Source of the DNA: Scopulariopsis brevicaulis
Lineage: Eukaryota > Ascomycota > Sordariomycetes > Microascales > Microascaceae
Direction of reading: 5' to 3'
NCBI GenBank assembly: GCA_017657125.1
Contig: JAGFNX010000121.1
Location: forward strand, 39,398 to 103,397
DNA: 64,000 bases
The position numbers were made by a program, and so were the translations under genes. This document shows positions 31,135 through 42,933 of the stretch, one piece after another; positions within the stretch are counted from its first letter, which is position 1, and every line of letters starts with the position of its first letter. Under the pieces are notes generated by a model. The model did no database searches. It was not told where the DNA came from and saw only the letters and a list, made by a program, of their open reading frames with translations.

Positions 31135-31982
31135 CTAAGGGCTTGTAATACAGTGGCAGCTCCGTGGCGTACTCGCTTTACGCCCTGGCTCTCTATGCCT
31201 TGGATGCAGGAGAAGGAGAAACTCGTGGCCGGCGGGCAAGTCGCCGAGAGGCCAGTATCCCCTCCGGATATCATTCAGAGCTTCAAGGGGCTCCTTGTGA
31301 TGGACGAAAAAGGCCGTGTCGGCTCCTGAGACGAGGCCAGTGGTATCTTCCTCGTTAAAGATCGTTCCTATTAGGACTGCGCCTCGGACGTACGGAACGT
31401 GCTAGATGTCCATGATTTGGCGGGCGTGCGGGCTGATGAAGTTGAGGTCCGTCTTCTCGATCGATTCTACAGTGGTCAGAACGATGGAGCAATCTAGGGG
31501 CGGGTAACATGCTCGCAAAGGCATTGGCAGCAGCTAGGCACGCCGCCGGGTGCGAGCTCATGATACCAAATACCCCGTCCCCTTCTTCCCTCAGCTGGCA
31601 CAAGAGCTCCCGAGCGAGGCCGCGGCGGCGATAGTCTCGATGTACGACGAGCTGCGTGATCCAGCAGACGATCTCGTCGTCACACTCCCAGCGACTGACG
31701 AATGCCTGGCCTACTAATATGCCGTTGACGGCGACGGCGGCGGTGTAGGTGCTTCTCTCGTCGGGGAGGTACTGCGCCAGGAGTCGCTTCCTGCCGAGCT
31801 TGACGCGCTGCCCTACTTGATATTAGACGTAGCTGGGGGTAAGGGTCCGGGATGGATATGCCCGCTCTCCCAGAGCCCGGGCCCCACGTCCCATAGTGCT
31901 CACTAAACAGCTTCGTGGCGGCCGTCCACACCTCGTCCGTGCGCTCGTTTCCGCGGATCGTCCGGAATGTCGTCGTCAACAT
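31135..31982 (-). pseudogene. GNAT N-acetyltransferase, apparently disrupted (two GC-AG introns, in-frame TAG)
   Basis: Homology reading gives three exons on the minus strand: 31982-31862, 31812-31513 and from 31466. Both introns needed to keep the frame (31861-31813, 49 bp; 31512-31467, 46 bp) start with GC (GCATAT and GCATGT) rather than GT but have normal acceptors (AAGTAG, CTGTAG) and branch-like CTAAT and CTGAC. The spliced product holds LFSEHYGTWGPGSGRAGQRV, then AFVSRWECDDEIVCWITQLV and the acetyl-CoA motif VHRDYRRRGLARELL, then GIMSSHPAACLAAANAF. A TAG at 31404-31402 ends it after 161 residues. The same frame continues with family-like sequence (PYVRGAVLIGTIF, DTTGLVSGADTAFFV, PAGHEFLLLL) to 31135. 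Either a recent pseudogene, a truncated functional enzyme, or a sequence error. Confidence 0.6.
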
Positions 31983-32463
31983 GTCGGCGTAGCTCCTTTG
32001 AGCAAACGTCGACCGCACTTGCTTAACACGAGCGACTCGACCCTCGCGTTTCCAACCCGTCCTTTCGGGCGCAATGGGCAATGTGAGTCGCTTTGATTTC
32101 TTCCTTCGTTGCACGCTGGAACCGGGTGTAAATAGCCGAATCTCTCCCCAGTCCTCACAAGTCCGCAACAACGGAAGGCACGCCTCGGACCTTCCCTCCA
32201 CTCTCCTGCATGTTCCCCATCTGGGAGCTACGCCCTGCAGCGTATCATCCTTCTTCTATCACTATCACTATCACTACAGTACATATAAACTCGGCACCGA
32301 TAAAGTGACACCCCAGCGGTAGATCTACAGGAGGCTCCGAAGGGGAACAAACCGACACCGGCCCTTCTCAACCTCCCCGACTTTACACAAGATTGGGGTT
32401 TGATGTATCTCGAGCGGCTGTTGCCTGAGGGTGGAAGGAGAGAGTGCTTTTCGCCCGAGACCC

Positions 32464-32502
<39 letters not shown>

Positions 32503-33611
32503 GGTGTAGTTGATCGCCGGCACGCGGGGGCCTACCCTAGCCAAGGCAGGGTGATCATCTTCTCATCGGTCTCTAAGATTACAGGGCCTGACGCGATGGT
32601 GTTCTTTGTGGCGAGTAATTCTCAAAGCGGCTCCGTTGAAATATAATGGCTACCCTGGATGTACGAGAGATGATAGCAATTGCGAGGAGAGCCGAACATG
32701 CAGGCAGACTCGTCGGGTATCCCGGCCAGCTGCAGCACAGCGCACACCGCATGCAAGTCCACCGTGCGTTTCAAGTGTCGCGTCTGCATATCCCCTTCCC
32801 TCGAGGCTCACGCTACGCGCCGCCCCGGCCAATGCCGGAAATGACAGACAAGCCCAGCACAGCTTCAATCCGAACAAACAGAAGCAGGGCAAGCAATCAG
32901 AACGTACAAAGCAGAACATGGGAGCTTTCGACCGGGTGGATTCCCCGGAACCCCGGAGTGGAGCATGATTCGCGGGGTGTGACGTCCCAGCGGGATGCAA
33001 CCACGCGTCGCTACATGCATGTCAGCAGCCCCTAAGTGGTTCCCGACGCGTCTCCGGCCCTCGACGCGCCGCGCGCGGGCTGGCCCCTTAAATTTTCCCC
33101 CTCAGCCTGCCCAGTAAGCGCGGCATTGCTTTTTCCTCCGAGGGCTAAAACCCCCCCGAGAGGAATTCTTGCCCTTCCAGCTTTTAACCTTCATTGATAT
33201 CTCGTCAAGTTTGAAATTGGGACTGTTTCCGTGGGCTCTCGAGACCTTTTTTTCGTCGAGGCACTTTACGCGCCTTAGTCCCCGCAGGCAGGGATCTTGG
33301 AACGTGACCCACCCTTCAGCTCGCTCCTTCCACGACCCAGCCCTCCTTACCGCTCCTTACCCGCCACCCATTTCGGACTCGGGGCTCCATCGCAGATCCA
33401 GATCGGTCACACATTTCAAAGCCCGATTCCCTTGGCACCATCTCAAATACAACAACACCCCTCCAACACCAACACATTGGACTTTCCAACCCGCCGAACC
33501 GCGACCCTAACCCACCTCCTCCTCCACCACCACCGCATCTCCCTCCTCTCCACGCGCCGCGCCCCTCCCACGCGAACCCTCACAACCAGCCTCACCGGCT
33601 CTCCACACACA
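31983..33611. other. Divergent region GNAT locus / UNG1
   Basis: 1.6 kb without a supported gene. It contains a CTATCA triple repeat near 32254-32275 and a TC dinucleotide repeat at 32467-32499. The right part (33110-33611) is C/T-rich and likely the UNG1 promoter and leader. Confidence 0.4.
32467..32499 (+). repeat. (TC)n microsatellite
   Basis: An uninterrupted run of about sixteen TC units. It lies in the divergent region about 1.1 kb upstream of UNG1 and half a kilobase upstream of the GNAT start. Confidence 0.95.
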
Positions 33612-34997
33612 ATGTCCGCTGCCAAGCGCAAGGCAGGCGCCGGCGCCGGCCCCGACGCCAAGAAGCCCAAGCAAAACGGCACGCTGACGTCCTTCTTCGC
33701 CGCGAAGAGCAGCTCCGGCGCGGCTGCCCCGGCGCCGCGGTTCAACAAGGACAAGTGGGCGGCGGGACTGAGCGAGGAGCAGAGGCAGCTTCTGAAGCTC
33801 GAGATCGACACCATGGACGAGAGCTGGCTGGCGGTGCTCAAGGACGAGATTGTCACCAAGGAGTTCCTTGAGCTGAAGAGGTTCTTGGAGAAGGAGGAGA
33901 ATTCCGGCCGTAAGGTCTTTCCGCCCAAGGAGGATATCTATTCGTGGTGAGTAGCTCCTGCGCCCCAATGGCTCTTGCCCAATGGCTCTCGCGGCCCTCG
34001 TATAGAGGGGTGCCGAGCGCCGTCCCCATCATCCTCCCCGACTTGGCGAACGTCGGTGTCGCGTGTAGCGCAAACGCTAACAACCACCACCCCCAGGTCC
34101 CGCCACACCCCCTTCCACACCGTAAAGGTCGTCATCGTCGGCCAGGACCCCTACCACAACCACAACCAAGCCCACGGCCTCGCCTTCTCCGTCCGGCCCC
34201 CGACCCCGGCGCCCCCCTCCCTCAAGAACATGTACATCGCCCTCAAGAACGACTACCCAGACTTCACCCCGCCCCCCAACCGCGGCGGCCTCCTAACCCC
34301 CTGGGCCGACCGCGGCGTCCTCATGCTCAACACCTGCCTGACGGTCCGGGCCCACGACCCCAAGAGCCACGGCACCCGCGGCTGGGAGCGCCTCACGCAG
34401 CGGGCCATCGACCTCGTCGCCGCGCGCCGGACGCGCGGCGTGGTCTTCATGGCGTGGGGGACCCCGGCGGGCATGTGCGTCAAGAAGGTGGATGCGGAGA
34501 AGAACCTCGTCTTGAGGTCTGTGCATCCTAGCCCGCTGAGTGCGTCGAGGGGGTTCTTTACTTGTGGGCACTTCAAGAAGGCGAACGAGTGGTTGGCGGG
34601 GAGGTACGGGGCTGGGAGCGAGGTGGACTGGAGTCTCGGGCCGACGCAGTCCAAGATTGAGTTTGGGGCTGTGAAGAAGGAGGAGGCGGAGAAGGCGGCT
34701 CCGAAGGCCGAGGCCGCGAATGAAGGCAAGGCGGATGAGGACAAGGCGGATGAGGTCAAGGCGGATGAAGTCAAGACGGCCGAGGTCAAGAAGGCCGAGG
34801 TGGAGGCCCCTGATGCAGTCGAGGAGAGCAAGCCCGACGCCGCGGCTGCAAAGCAAGTTACAAAAGCCGAGACCGCCGCCACGAAGCCCGCCACGACCGA
34901 CTCCGCCGCAAAGGATGTGAACGACGTTAAGAAGGTCGTCACCGACGCATCCAAGGACGAGGACAAGGAGAACAAAAAGGTCGAGGTCGGCGAGTAA
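33612..34997 (+). CDS. UNG1: Uracil-DNA glycosylase (family 1, UNG)
   Basis: Removes uracil from DNA in base-excision repair, in nucleus and mitochondria. Two exons, 33612-33946 and 34097-34997, give 411 residues; the 150-bp intron has GTGAGT and GCTAAC. Active-site loop GQDPYH is at residues 127-132 (catalytic D129). F142 in GLAFSV and N190 in MLNTCLTV form the uracil pocket. HPSPLS is at 255-260, with L259 the minor-groove leucine. Near the N-terminus, NGTLTSFF resembles the PCNA-binding motif of human UNG2 (QxxLxxFF type) but with N for Q; a KRK-type basic patch precedes it. After about 290 the protein has an extra tail of about 120 residues, Lys/Glu/Ala/Asp-rich with KADE-type repeats, absent from typical UNG. 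Confidence 0.94.
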
Positions 34998-37980
34998 ACC
35001 CCTTCCTCTTGGGGACGTCTACCCCTCCCCACCTCCACCTCCTTTACGAAAAAATTATGTCGGACGTCTCCTTGCCGCTACCCAGTCCAGCGATGCCGGC
35101 TAGCGCGGTAGGTTGGAGACGGGTCAATGATGTTTGCAATGTTTTGGACTTGTGGGATATTGTCTTTCTAGTCTGCTCAGGTTGGGAGGGCGTTTTCTGG
35201 GGGTTTGCCCCCCTTTCTTACTTTGTTTTTCTTTCCCTTTGTTCGTCACGTCTATCTCTTTAGGAGTCTGAGGGTATGGATTGGTTGGAGGGAATGGGTA
35301 ATAGGGACGGGACTTATGCGAGTAGTAAATGCCATGCCATGACTGTACACCTATCTTGATCACCCGTTGCTTTGGCTTCCCGGCCGTGGTGAATGATGAA
35401 CGGTGGCTGGGTGATGCTTCCCCGCCCGTTGCTTCCATCGGACGTGGAGCGGCGACTCTTGGGTGCTAGCTGGGATACATGGCACCCGCCTTGCTTAAGA
35501 CGGCTACTCGAGAGCTCTGCTCGGGATATATCTACTGTCAGGGTGAGGACCCCTCCATATTCCTTCGTTCCATTGAGTATGCCCCTCTTTACCAACCGCT
35601 ACCCGCTCCCCTCTTCACAAGCGCCCGGCCTACAAGTCAGGCATACAGAATTCACCGCCAGACTCTACTGAGCATAAAAGCAGCCTCGACAATGCCGCCC
35701 CAGACGAGAAAGCCGCGGGGGCGGGAGGCCGGGTGTTTCTCGCCGGCCGCGGGTGCCAGCGAGTTATATGGAGGAGCCGGGGAGGCTACTGCGAGAGCGG
35801 TGGGCGATACTCCCCCGAGTCTGTTCCTGCATGTACTGCCGGCGCACCGGCGTCCCGTCCGGCGTTCTAGAGCTTCTTGTTGGGTTGGATGGTAAGGTAA
35901 TGGTGGCTTGCCCTCGCTGAGCGGAAGTATTGGCATCGGGATTGTCATTCCGAGTCGGGAGAGATGCCCAGATTTGAGCCATTAGATGCCAAAGAAGCCT
36001 GGAGATCTAAACAGGGCCTCGCTGGTCACGGTGACAGCAGCCAATACGCATGAAGGGCCTTATGCTACTGACAAGCAGCGTCTCGACTGGGCCACAATCC
36101 ATGTACGAGCAACACTGACCGGCAAGGCCTTGCACTACTGACAAGCAGCGTCTCGATGGACCCATGATTCATGTACGAGAAACTCTGACCGGCAGGACCC
36201 AGCATCAGCCCATATTCCAGTGCCAGCCGCGGACGAATAATTGCAGAGTTCTACGCCTTCAACGTTGCGTCGCGCTGGGTTTTCATGCAACGAGGATGCG
36301 TATTTGCCCTGCCAGCTCATATTAGTCGAGGGACGGACCAATGGCGGTGTGTCTCCTGGCCAATGCCGATCGAGTGCCTTCACAGGCACGAATGCGTTGG
36401 CACCGCCCGGGGCCAACTCATCAGTCCGAGGAAGCCCGACGTTGACGCCAATGAGCGGTGGCCGTTGGCGGGGGCTACGAGAGGCGGGAATTTGTCCGAC
36501 TTGTTCTTGTTGATAGGCTGGAGGTGTATAACGGCAGCAAGTATGGACGCACCATCCTGCCATGGGTCCAAAAAACCGCCATCTCGAGACGCGATGCGTG
36601 CGAATGGCGTCAGACAGGTGCCTGTTGTCCTCGGGGCGCAAGAGCTCTTTAGAGTAGGACGCGAAAGTTTGCTGCGGGAAAACGGGACACAGACGTGTTC
36701 ACACCCGGCGGCGCATCTGCGACTCTGCGTCCCAAAGTGGTCGGTACAGCTCAAGCTGCCGCTGGTCGATGCGACCTGGCCATCTGCATCAAAACGTCGC
36801 GCATTCTCGGCGCCGGATGCAGCCCAGCCTCCCGTTTCTTCAAGCTCGGCTGCACCGTCGGGCAGCGCATCGGGTTTGCGCCCGTGGATTTGTCCGGCTC
36901 GGGTCGCGTCCTTGGTGACACTGCGACACCCAACCAATGTCGAGTGTCCCCAGAGGCTGTTTGCCACCGCGGGTTGCCATCGCATCGGTGGACGACTTCG
37001 GTAGCGATGGTGCAGGCGTTTCAAGATATTCAGCTGCCGGGACCAGTGGAGAGAGCTGGTGTGGTTCCAGTTCCATTCCAGGCCTGGACCAGGTCACATC
37101 CCGACAGGGATTCACGGGTGCCTCCTGCGCCACAAGCAGATGCTCGCAGTTCGCAGTCCAGTCCCCGTCAGTGACGGACACCTCGCGCTAACCCCGAAGC
37201 GGACATTTCACACCGAGAAGAAGAAAAAAAAAGTACGAGACGTCGGGACTTGGGCCCACGCCGTTCCTGGACGCATGGAGATGGTTCCCTTCGGTCCCCA
37301 CCCCGTGCATAACCTACACACGCTACCCTAGCGGCAGCGGTCGACGCATAAAGTAGCCCCATGTACCACCCCACCCCGTATCCGCCGGGGAGTGACCTCC
37401 GTCCTGGCTGTCCGCCGGGTACCCCACGCGGGTTGGACGCGCGACCCAAAATGGTATAAGGCGGAACCTAGCGAAAATCCCGGCCTGAAATCGCCCAAGA
37501 TTAATTCAACGTGATGGATTTCCCGAGCAAAAAGACCCTCCCAATCGACCCCTGAATCTTAATACCAGCAGATAATCTTGGGCTCCAATCGTCCCAACTC
37601 GCTCCTCCTTCCCTTTCCCTCTCCACCCTGCCATTCGTTCCTTTCCTTGTTGTCCACTTCGGCTGCAGCCCTTTTTATCTTTCTTTTTTCTGGTTCCAAC
37701 TACCCACCCGGGGATCGCTTCCGCGCATTTCCCCTCTGTTTCACTTCGTCTCCACGTCCCTTTCCTTCCGCACCCCTCCGCTTTCTCTCGCGAACGTCCT
37801 ATCCGCAGTCGCGACGTTTCTTTAATCCGATACCCTCGTCCTAAATCGAATCCAATTGTCCGGCCTCCATCCGGTTTCTCCTTGTACTATTCTCCTTTAT
37901 CCAAACCGGCTTTGTGTACTTCGCGTCTCGAATTTTGGTGCCGTGCCATAGCCTCCAACATCGCGATACCTACCCCCTTG
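34998..37980. other. 3-kb gene-free stretch UNG1 to MSB1
   Basis: The first part is the UNG1 3' flank (T/G-rich to about 35260). Between 36240 and 37190 both strands hold overlapping frames of 150-240 codons without motifs, which I read as chance openness. A 70-bp tandem repeat lies at 36055-36194. From about 37560 the plus strand is strongly C/T-rich, typical of a promoter and 5' leader. Confidence 0.4.
36055..36194 (+). repeat. Two tandem 70-bp direct repeats
   Basis: Two diverged copies, about 36055-36124 and 36125-36194. Both contain ctactgacaagcagcgtctc (36065 and 36135) and catgtacgag followed by ctgaccggca. The shared words occur exactly 70 bp apart. No open frame or structural RNA is evident in the unit. 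Confidence 0.8.
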
Positions 37981-38062
37981 GTACGTCTCTGCGAGACATT
38001 GCTTACTTCTTCTCTTTTTCCGCCACGCCCAGCGCCTCGCCATTGTGCTAACGAGTTCTCAG
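37981..38062 (+). other. Probable 5'-UTR intron of MSB1
   Basis: GTACGT at 37981, a GCTAAC branch site at 38047-38052 and CAG ending at 38062 form a complete fungal intron of 82 bp inside the pyrimidine-rich leader, 161 bp before the MSB1 ATG. It is predicted from splice signals only. Confidence 0.55.
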
Positions 38063-38223
38063 TCGGCCGAGATCATCCCCAGCGCGGTCCGCTCGCGTGG
38101 GGTCTCATCGCCCGTCGCTAGCGCGTTCGCCCGCCGACCTGTCTCGATCTCCCTTCTACTCTCGCCGAGGCGTGTCTCACATCCAATCCGCGCCCGCTTC
38201 CCGCTACGACACTCCGATACACG

Positions 38224-41200
38224 ATGCCTAGCTTCTTCTCTCGGTTTAGGGGCCGCGATGGCGGAAAAAAGTCCAAAAATGGGCACCAGGACGACCTCGA
38301 CAAGGCCCCGGCCAAGCGCTGGGAGGACGACTCCATGCGGACTTATGTCGAGCCGGAGGAGATCCAGGAGCTGATCAGGCGGTGCACTGAGGAGCTCAAG
38401 TCGCGAGGTATGTGCGACCAAGATCACCAACTCTCGTTTGCGCTACCACGCTTCGCGCCATACACATCCCATGCTATTTGGTTATGCAATAGCTAATCTG
38501 GAGCTTCATTGCAGCTCTTGGACACCCTTTCCTCCTCTTACCTTTCCGGCCTGCCTCCGACCCGAGCGCCGTCCGAACCTTTATCCGCCACTTCTTCGAT
38601 CCGGCACAGAACATGCGCGGTGAGACACTGGCACAGGAGCTGCGCATGACCGAGCCTATGGTACGTCATTCCCGTTCGCCGCCGCCTACACATATTCATT
38701 GTCTTAATACTGGATTAGGTCATTTCTGGGATTGTCAAATGGTGCTGGAGCAGGTTAGTCGGTGGTATTGTGGGTTGGGACGCCTACGAGCTCTTCAAGA
38801 TCGGAGAGCAAGGTCAGTACAGTCACCCAGGCTGGATTACCCCAATCCGAGCGCCAATCCGGCTGACGATTCCTAGACTCGAATATGGCGCGCGACTCCT
38901 TCAAGACCTTTATTCCTCTCAGCGTCGACAATGGTGCCAAGTCCTGCATCATCTTCGACTTCTTCGACCTCTTGTCAGCCATTGCCGCCCACGGCAAGGC
39001 GAACGGCTTCGGCGGGAGGAAGCTCTCTCGGATGGCTGCATGGTGGGCCTTTGAGCACAAGGATAACGGCAATGGCTTCGACGGGGGTTACAAGACCTGG
39101 ATCACGTAAGTGGCCGCCTGTCTCGCGATACCCTGACGTCCTGCTTGTCTCAGTTGCTAATATCGCCTTGCGCAGTGCTGCCGATGCCACAAGCCACCTG
39201 TTTTTCGCCTACCTGAGAACCCTGGCCCCCGAGGGCAAAGTCACAGGCATCACGTTGCTACCCATGTCGCTACAGAAGCTCCTGCAGGAAACCGAATATC
39301 CGCCCCAGCGGCCAAGTCTCATGCAGTCCTCCACGAACAAGGTCCTCATGCACGTCGACACCGTCTCGCCGACGCCCTTCGCCCTCTTACGCCGCGCCAA
39401 CCACTTCGAATACCGCGACGACGGCAGCGGTCTGAGCGCATACGCCGAGTACGAAGATCCAGTCAAGGCCTTGACCGAGGAGTGCCGCCGAGTCCTGAGA
39501 GCAATTTCATCAACGAACCAGTCACAAGTATCGAACTCGAAGCACTCGACGAGTCTACGGGATGCGTCGTGGTCCAGGTTCGAGGACGTCGGATTCTCGA
39601 CCCCGCTCGAGGAGGACGAGGAGGAAGAGGAGGCGGCCTTGCCGCGCCAGGTGGCCGCAGGCCTGAGGTCGACCCCGGCCTCTGAGAACGGTCTAGGGCG
39701 GCCGACGACCCCCTCCTGGGCTGACTTCATGTCTAGTGGCTTTGTCGACGATGCACCGTCGCGGCCGACGAACATGCTGCTTCCCCCCGACAAGGCACTA
39801 CCGCGTATCGAAACGACCGTCCGGCAACGGAGCTCGCAGTCCCACCGCCCGCGGTTGGAGACCGAGCGCCATATAGAGCCCGCTGAGCTCGCCAGCATCA
39901 CAAAGTTCGACCTGGACGATGCCTTCTGGTGGGTCTGGATGTGCAGTCTGGCGCCCGAGGAGACGGCGGAGAGGAAGGCGGCATTCGGCCGGTGTGCCGT
40001 GATCGAAACGAGCATCAAGATTGCCAGGTGGCTGGTCATGGAGGAGATGGTGGTGGGCTCCGGGCCGGAACCCAACGCCGATGCGTACATTGCCGAGAAG
40101 AAGAAGGGCTTCTTCAGCTGGACGCGGCGCAACAAGGGGCTGAACCGGAGGAAGTCGACGGGCAAGCGGGCCCTCGAGAAGGGGGAGAAGGGCTTCGGCC
40201 AGAACAACCCACTCGGCCTCAGCAAGACGAGCATCGGTCCGGACCAGCATGCCCGGATACAGGCGGCCGCCGCGCAGCTGCAGGCGAAGCAGACGCAGGA
40301 GGAGAGGGCCCAGCAGGAGTTGGAGCGACGAGGCAGGGCCGAGACGGACCGGGACAAGACCAACAGCGTCATGACGTTGCAGCCGGCCATTCTGAACGAG
40401 GCGTCTCAGGCGATGAAGTGGGCCAGCAAGTACGACAAGGAGGCTATTAGGGGCGCCTACCTGGCGGATTCCACTGCTGGACGTGGCGCCGAGCTGTCTC
40501 CGACACAGACCAACGGACATGCGTCGACGAACGGCTCTGTGCCCGCTGTATCCTCCCTGATTCCGCCGAGGACTCCCGAGCCACAGCACGAGCCGTCGGA
40601 GCAGGGACTTGAAGCGCCTAGCGATGTCCACCCGGCCGAACGAGCGGCAGCGGCGTCGCCCATCCCCCCTCCCAAGGACTCGATTGACAACGCTGCGGCG
40701 CAGCCCGAAGCCAAGGCCTCCCTCGAAGGCAGCCCCGAGGGCAAGAAGCGAGGGAAGCTCCACAAGGCCCCGGCCCCCGCCCCCGCCCCGGCCCCCGTCG
40801 CTGCGGCTCCCCCTCCCAGCACCGGTGGCTTCAAGAAGATGTTCTCGCGCAGGAGGCGGGCGTCCAAGGTCCCCGACAACGCCGCCGCCGATCTGAACGG
40901 CATGCTCCAGGAGCGGGACGCTGCCGCCACCCCGACCCCGATCGACGTGGCGCCCGCCGCCGCCGCCGCCGCCGTTCCCTCCCCCCAACCATCGCCGGCC
41001 CGCAAGCCCGTCCCCGTTTCGCCGGCTCCCTCCCCGGCGCCGGCGCATCCCGAACCAGCCCTGTCCGCGGACGCAGCGCACCCTGAGCCGACCTACAACC
41101 ACTCGATGCGCTCGGCCTCGGAGCCCGATGCGGACGACATGGCGCACGCCAAGAGCGAGTTCGCGAGGTTCGACCAAGGGCCCCTGGCCGAGCAGCCCGC

Positions 41201-41649
41201 CTTCGTCCCGGACGACAGCGAGGACGACGCGGTTCCGCCCCCGATCGCGCGGCATGCTAGGGACGCGTCTCCGGCTGCGGCCCCCGAGCGGCCGGCGGGG
41301 CACCCCGGCAGCGAGAGGCCGGCGGAGCCCATGCCGCCTGCGCTAGAGCGGTGGGCGCAGATCCGGAAGAACGCGGCTGATAGGGCGGCGCAGAAGGAGA
41401 ATGTGCCGCCGCCGCCGCCGCCGGCGAAGCAGGAGGCTGCTGATGATGATACGAGTGGGGAGGAGAGTACGTAGCCCGTTCCCCGTTTCTTTGTGTGTGG
41501 TTTTGAGTAGGTGCTGACTGATGTGTTCTTCTACAGCCATCGAGTCCCGCGTCGCTCGCATCAAGGCGCGAGTCGCCGAGTTGACGGGCAACATGGAGGA
41601 CACGACCGGCCCGGGGGCCCGGAACGCCGGCGCCGCGCGGCCGTACTAA
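38224..41649 (+). CDS. MSB1: Msb1/Mug8-type morphogenesis protein (RhoGAP-like)
   Basis: Fungal Msb1 proteins act with Cdc42/Rho GTPases in polarised growth and bud or hyphal tip shaping. Six exons (38224-38407, 38515-38660, 38719-38812, 38877-39105, 39176-41466, 41537-41649) give 1018 residues. The start is MPSFFSRFRGRDGGKKSKNG. The N-terminal domain (about 30-450) carries ALGHPFLLLPFRP, GIVKWCWSRLVGGIVGWDAY, FKTFIPLSVDNGAKSCIIFD, RMAAWWAFEHKD and WITAADATSHLFFAYLRTL, all as in the Msb1 family. The C-terminal half is disordered, with Pro/Ala repeats, acidic DEEEEEEA runs and Ser/Pro motifs. The last exon encodes a short helical segment (IESRVARIKARVAELTGNM). A 5'-UTR intron is likely. Confidence 0.92.
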
Positions 41650-42933
41650 TCGCGATGAGTCCTGACTCGTTGAGACGCGGAGTAGGCCGGCGTTGACGAG
41701 CACGCCCGCCAGTTCGGACAAAAAAAGACAAAACATCTAACGCTGTCACTCGATTGACTCGACGAGACAATGCTGCTATTTCACAAAACCCAGATCGTTC
41801 AATACCCCCTTTTTTTGTTACCATTTTTCTTTTCCATTTCTATTCCCCCCCTTGCTTCCTTCGCCATGTTACTTTTTGGACCTCTCGACTATTGCGGATC
41901 TTTCTGTTTTCCAAACGGTAATGGGATACCTCGGTTATTTCTTGTTTCACATTCCCACGTCTTGTTCGTTGTTTCTTCTCAACACAAAGATACCACTGGA
42001 AGAAAAAAGGTCGTGTATATTCTTATTCTTTTTCTTCTCCAATTCTTGATCAGGCGGTGGACGGGAGCCTCTGTACCAACGAGCGGCCGAAGACCTGAGC
42101 GTACCGCGTTTTTGAGAAGTTGTCTCTTTAGCGGCAGGATGGGGAGGAGGGGATACTCAGGGGGGTGGCGGCGAGGTGTTGGTGCTCCGCGGATGGATGG
42201 TCGTCGGCCTTTTTGGCGCCCGTTTGATCTTTGTTGTTGCTAGGTCGTTTTTATGCTTAACCCAACGGGGCCTTCTGTAATCCATACGAACGTGAGCACT
42301 CGTACCCGTAGCGTTTGTGTTGTTCAGCTGTGCCTTTCACCACGTTTAGTCTATACCTCGCACTTCGCTCGTATCTCGACCTACTACACAGTATAAATGT
42401 GCGAGCGGGGGGACGCCGTCTCCGACGTCCGCGGAAGTTCACGTCCTGCTTGGGCTCGGCATTACCCACGGGTACGAAGCAATTAATTGCAAGCCCCTCT
42501 GATCCCAGGACTTACAAGTAAATACCCACATGGGCCCCGCGGAAGTGTATTTTTCTTTTCAATCGGGTTGGTGGGGCGGGTGGCGTTTGGAGTCGCCCGA
42601 GGACTTGGGGGGCAGGGGACGCCGTCTTACAGTGTTGCGCCGGGAGCGGCACGGTCTGGGTGCTTGGTGCAGTTTCGTGTACCTGACAGGGCGACAGGCT
42701 GGCACGGCACCAAGCTCATCCACTCGTGAGGCAAAATGAAGGGCGATATAAGACTCTTCGAAACCTTTTCGCCACCAAACTTCCGTCGTAGCCTTCTTTC
42801 TTTCTCTCGGCACGGTATCTCATAGAGGAGTGAGAGGGGGTGTCCCGGACGGCGAAGCTCAGATCCATTTCCGCTTACATCGCCACCTCACTTCACCTCC
42901 AACCCGCCCCCATCGCGGAAAAGGACATCCAGT
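41650..42933. other. Intergenic region MSB1 to mismatch uracil glycosylase
   Basis: 1.28 kb. The MSB1 3' flank is T-rich (41800-42050), which creates hydrophobic-looking but meaningless frames. The rest shows no motif. The last 100 bp form the leader of the next gene. Confidence 0.4.

Noticed and set aside
36285..37024. Overlapping 239- and 214-codon frames on opposite strands
   Set aside because: Both lack motifs, and both strands are open at once, which suggests chance openness in GC-rich sequence.
39798..41303. 501-codon and 393-codon minus-strand frames
   Set aside because: Antisense shadows of the MSB1 large exon; no domain, and the plus-strand frame has family motifs and consistent introns.
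41770..42243. 157-codon hydrophobic frame resembling a membrane protein
   Set aside because: It lies in the T-rich 3' flank of MSB1; hydrophobicity comes from TTT/CTT runs.
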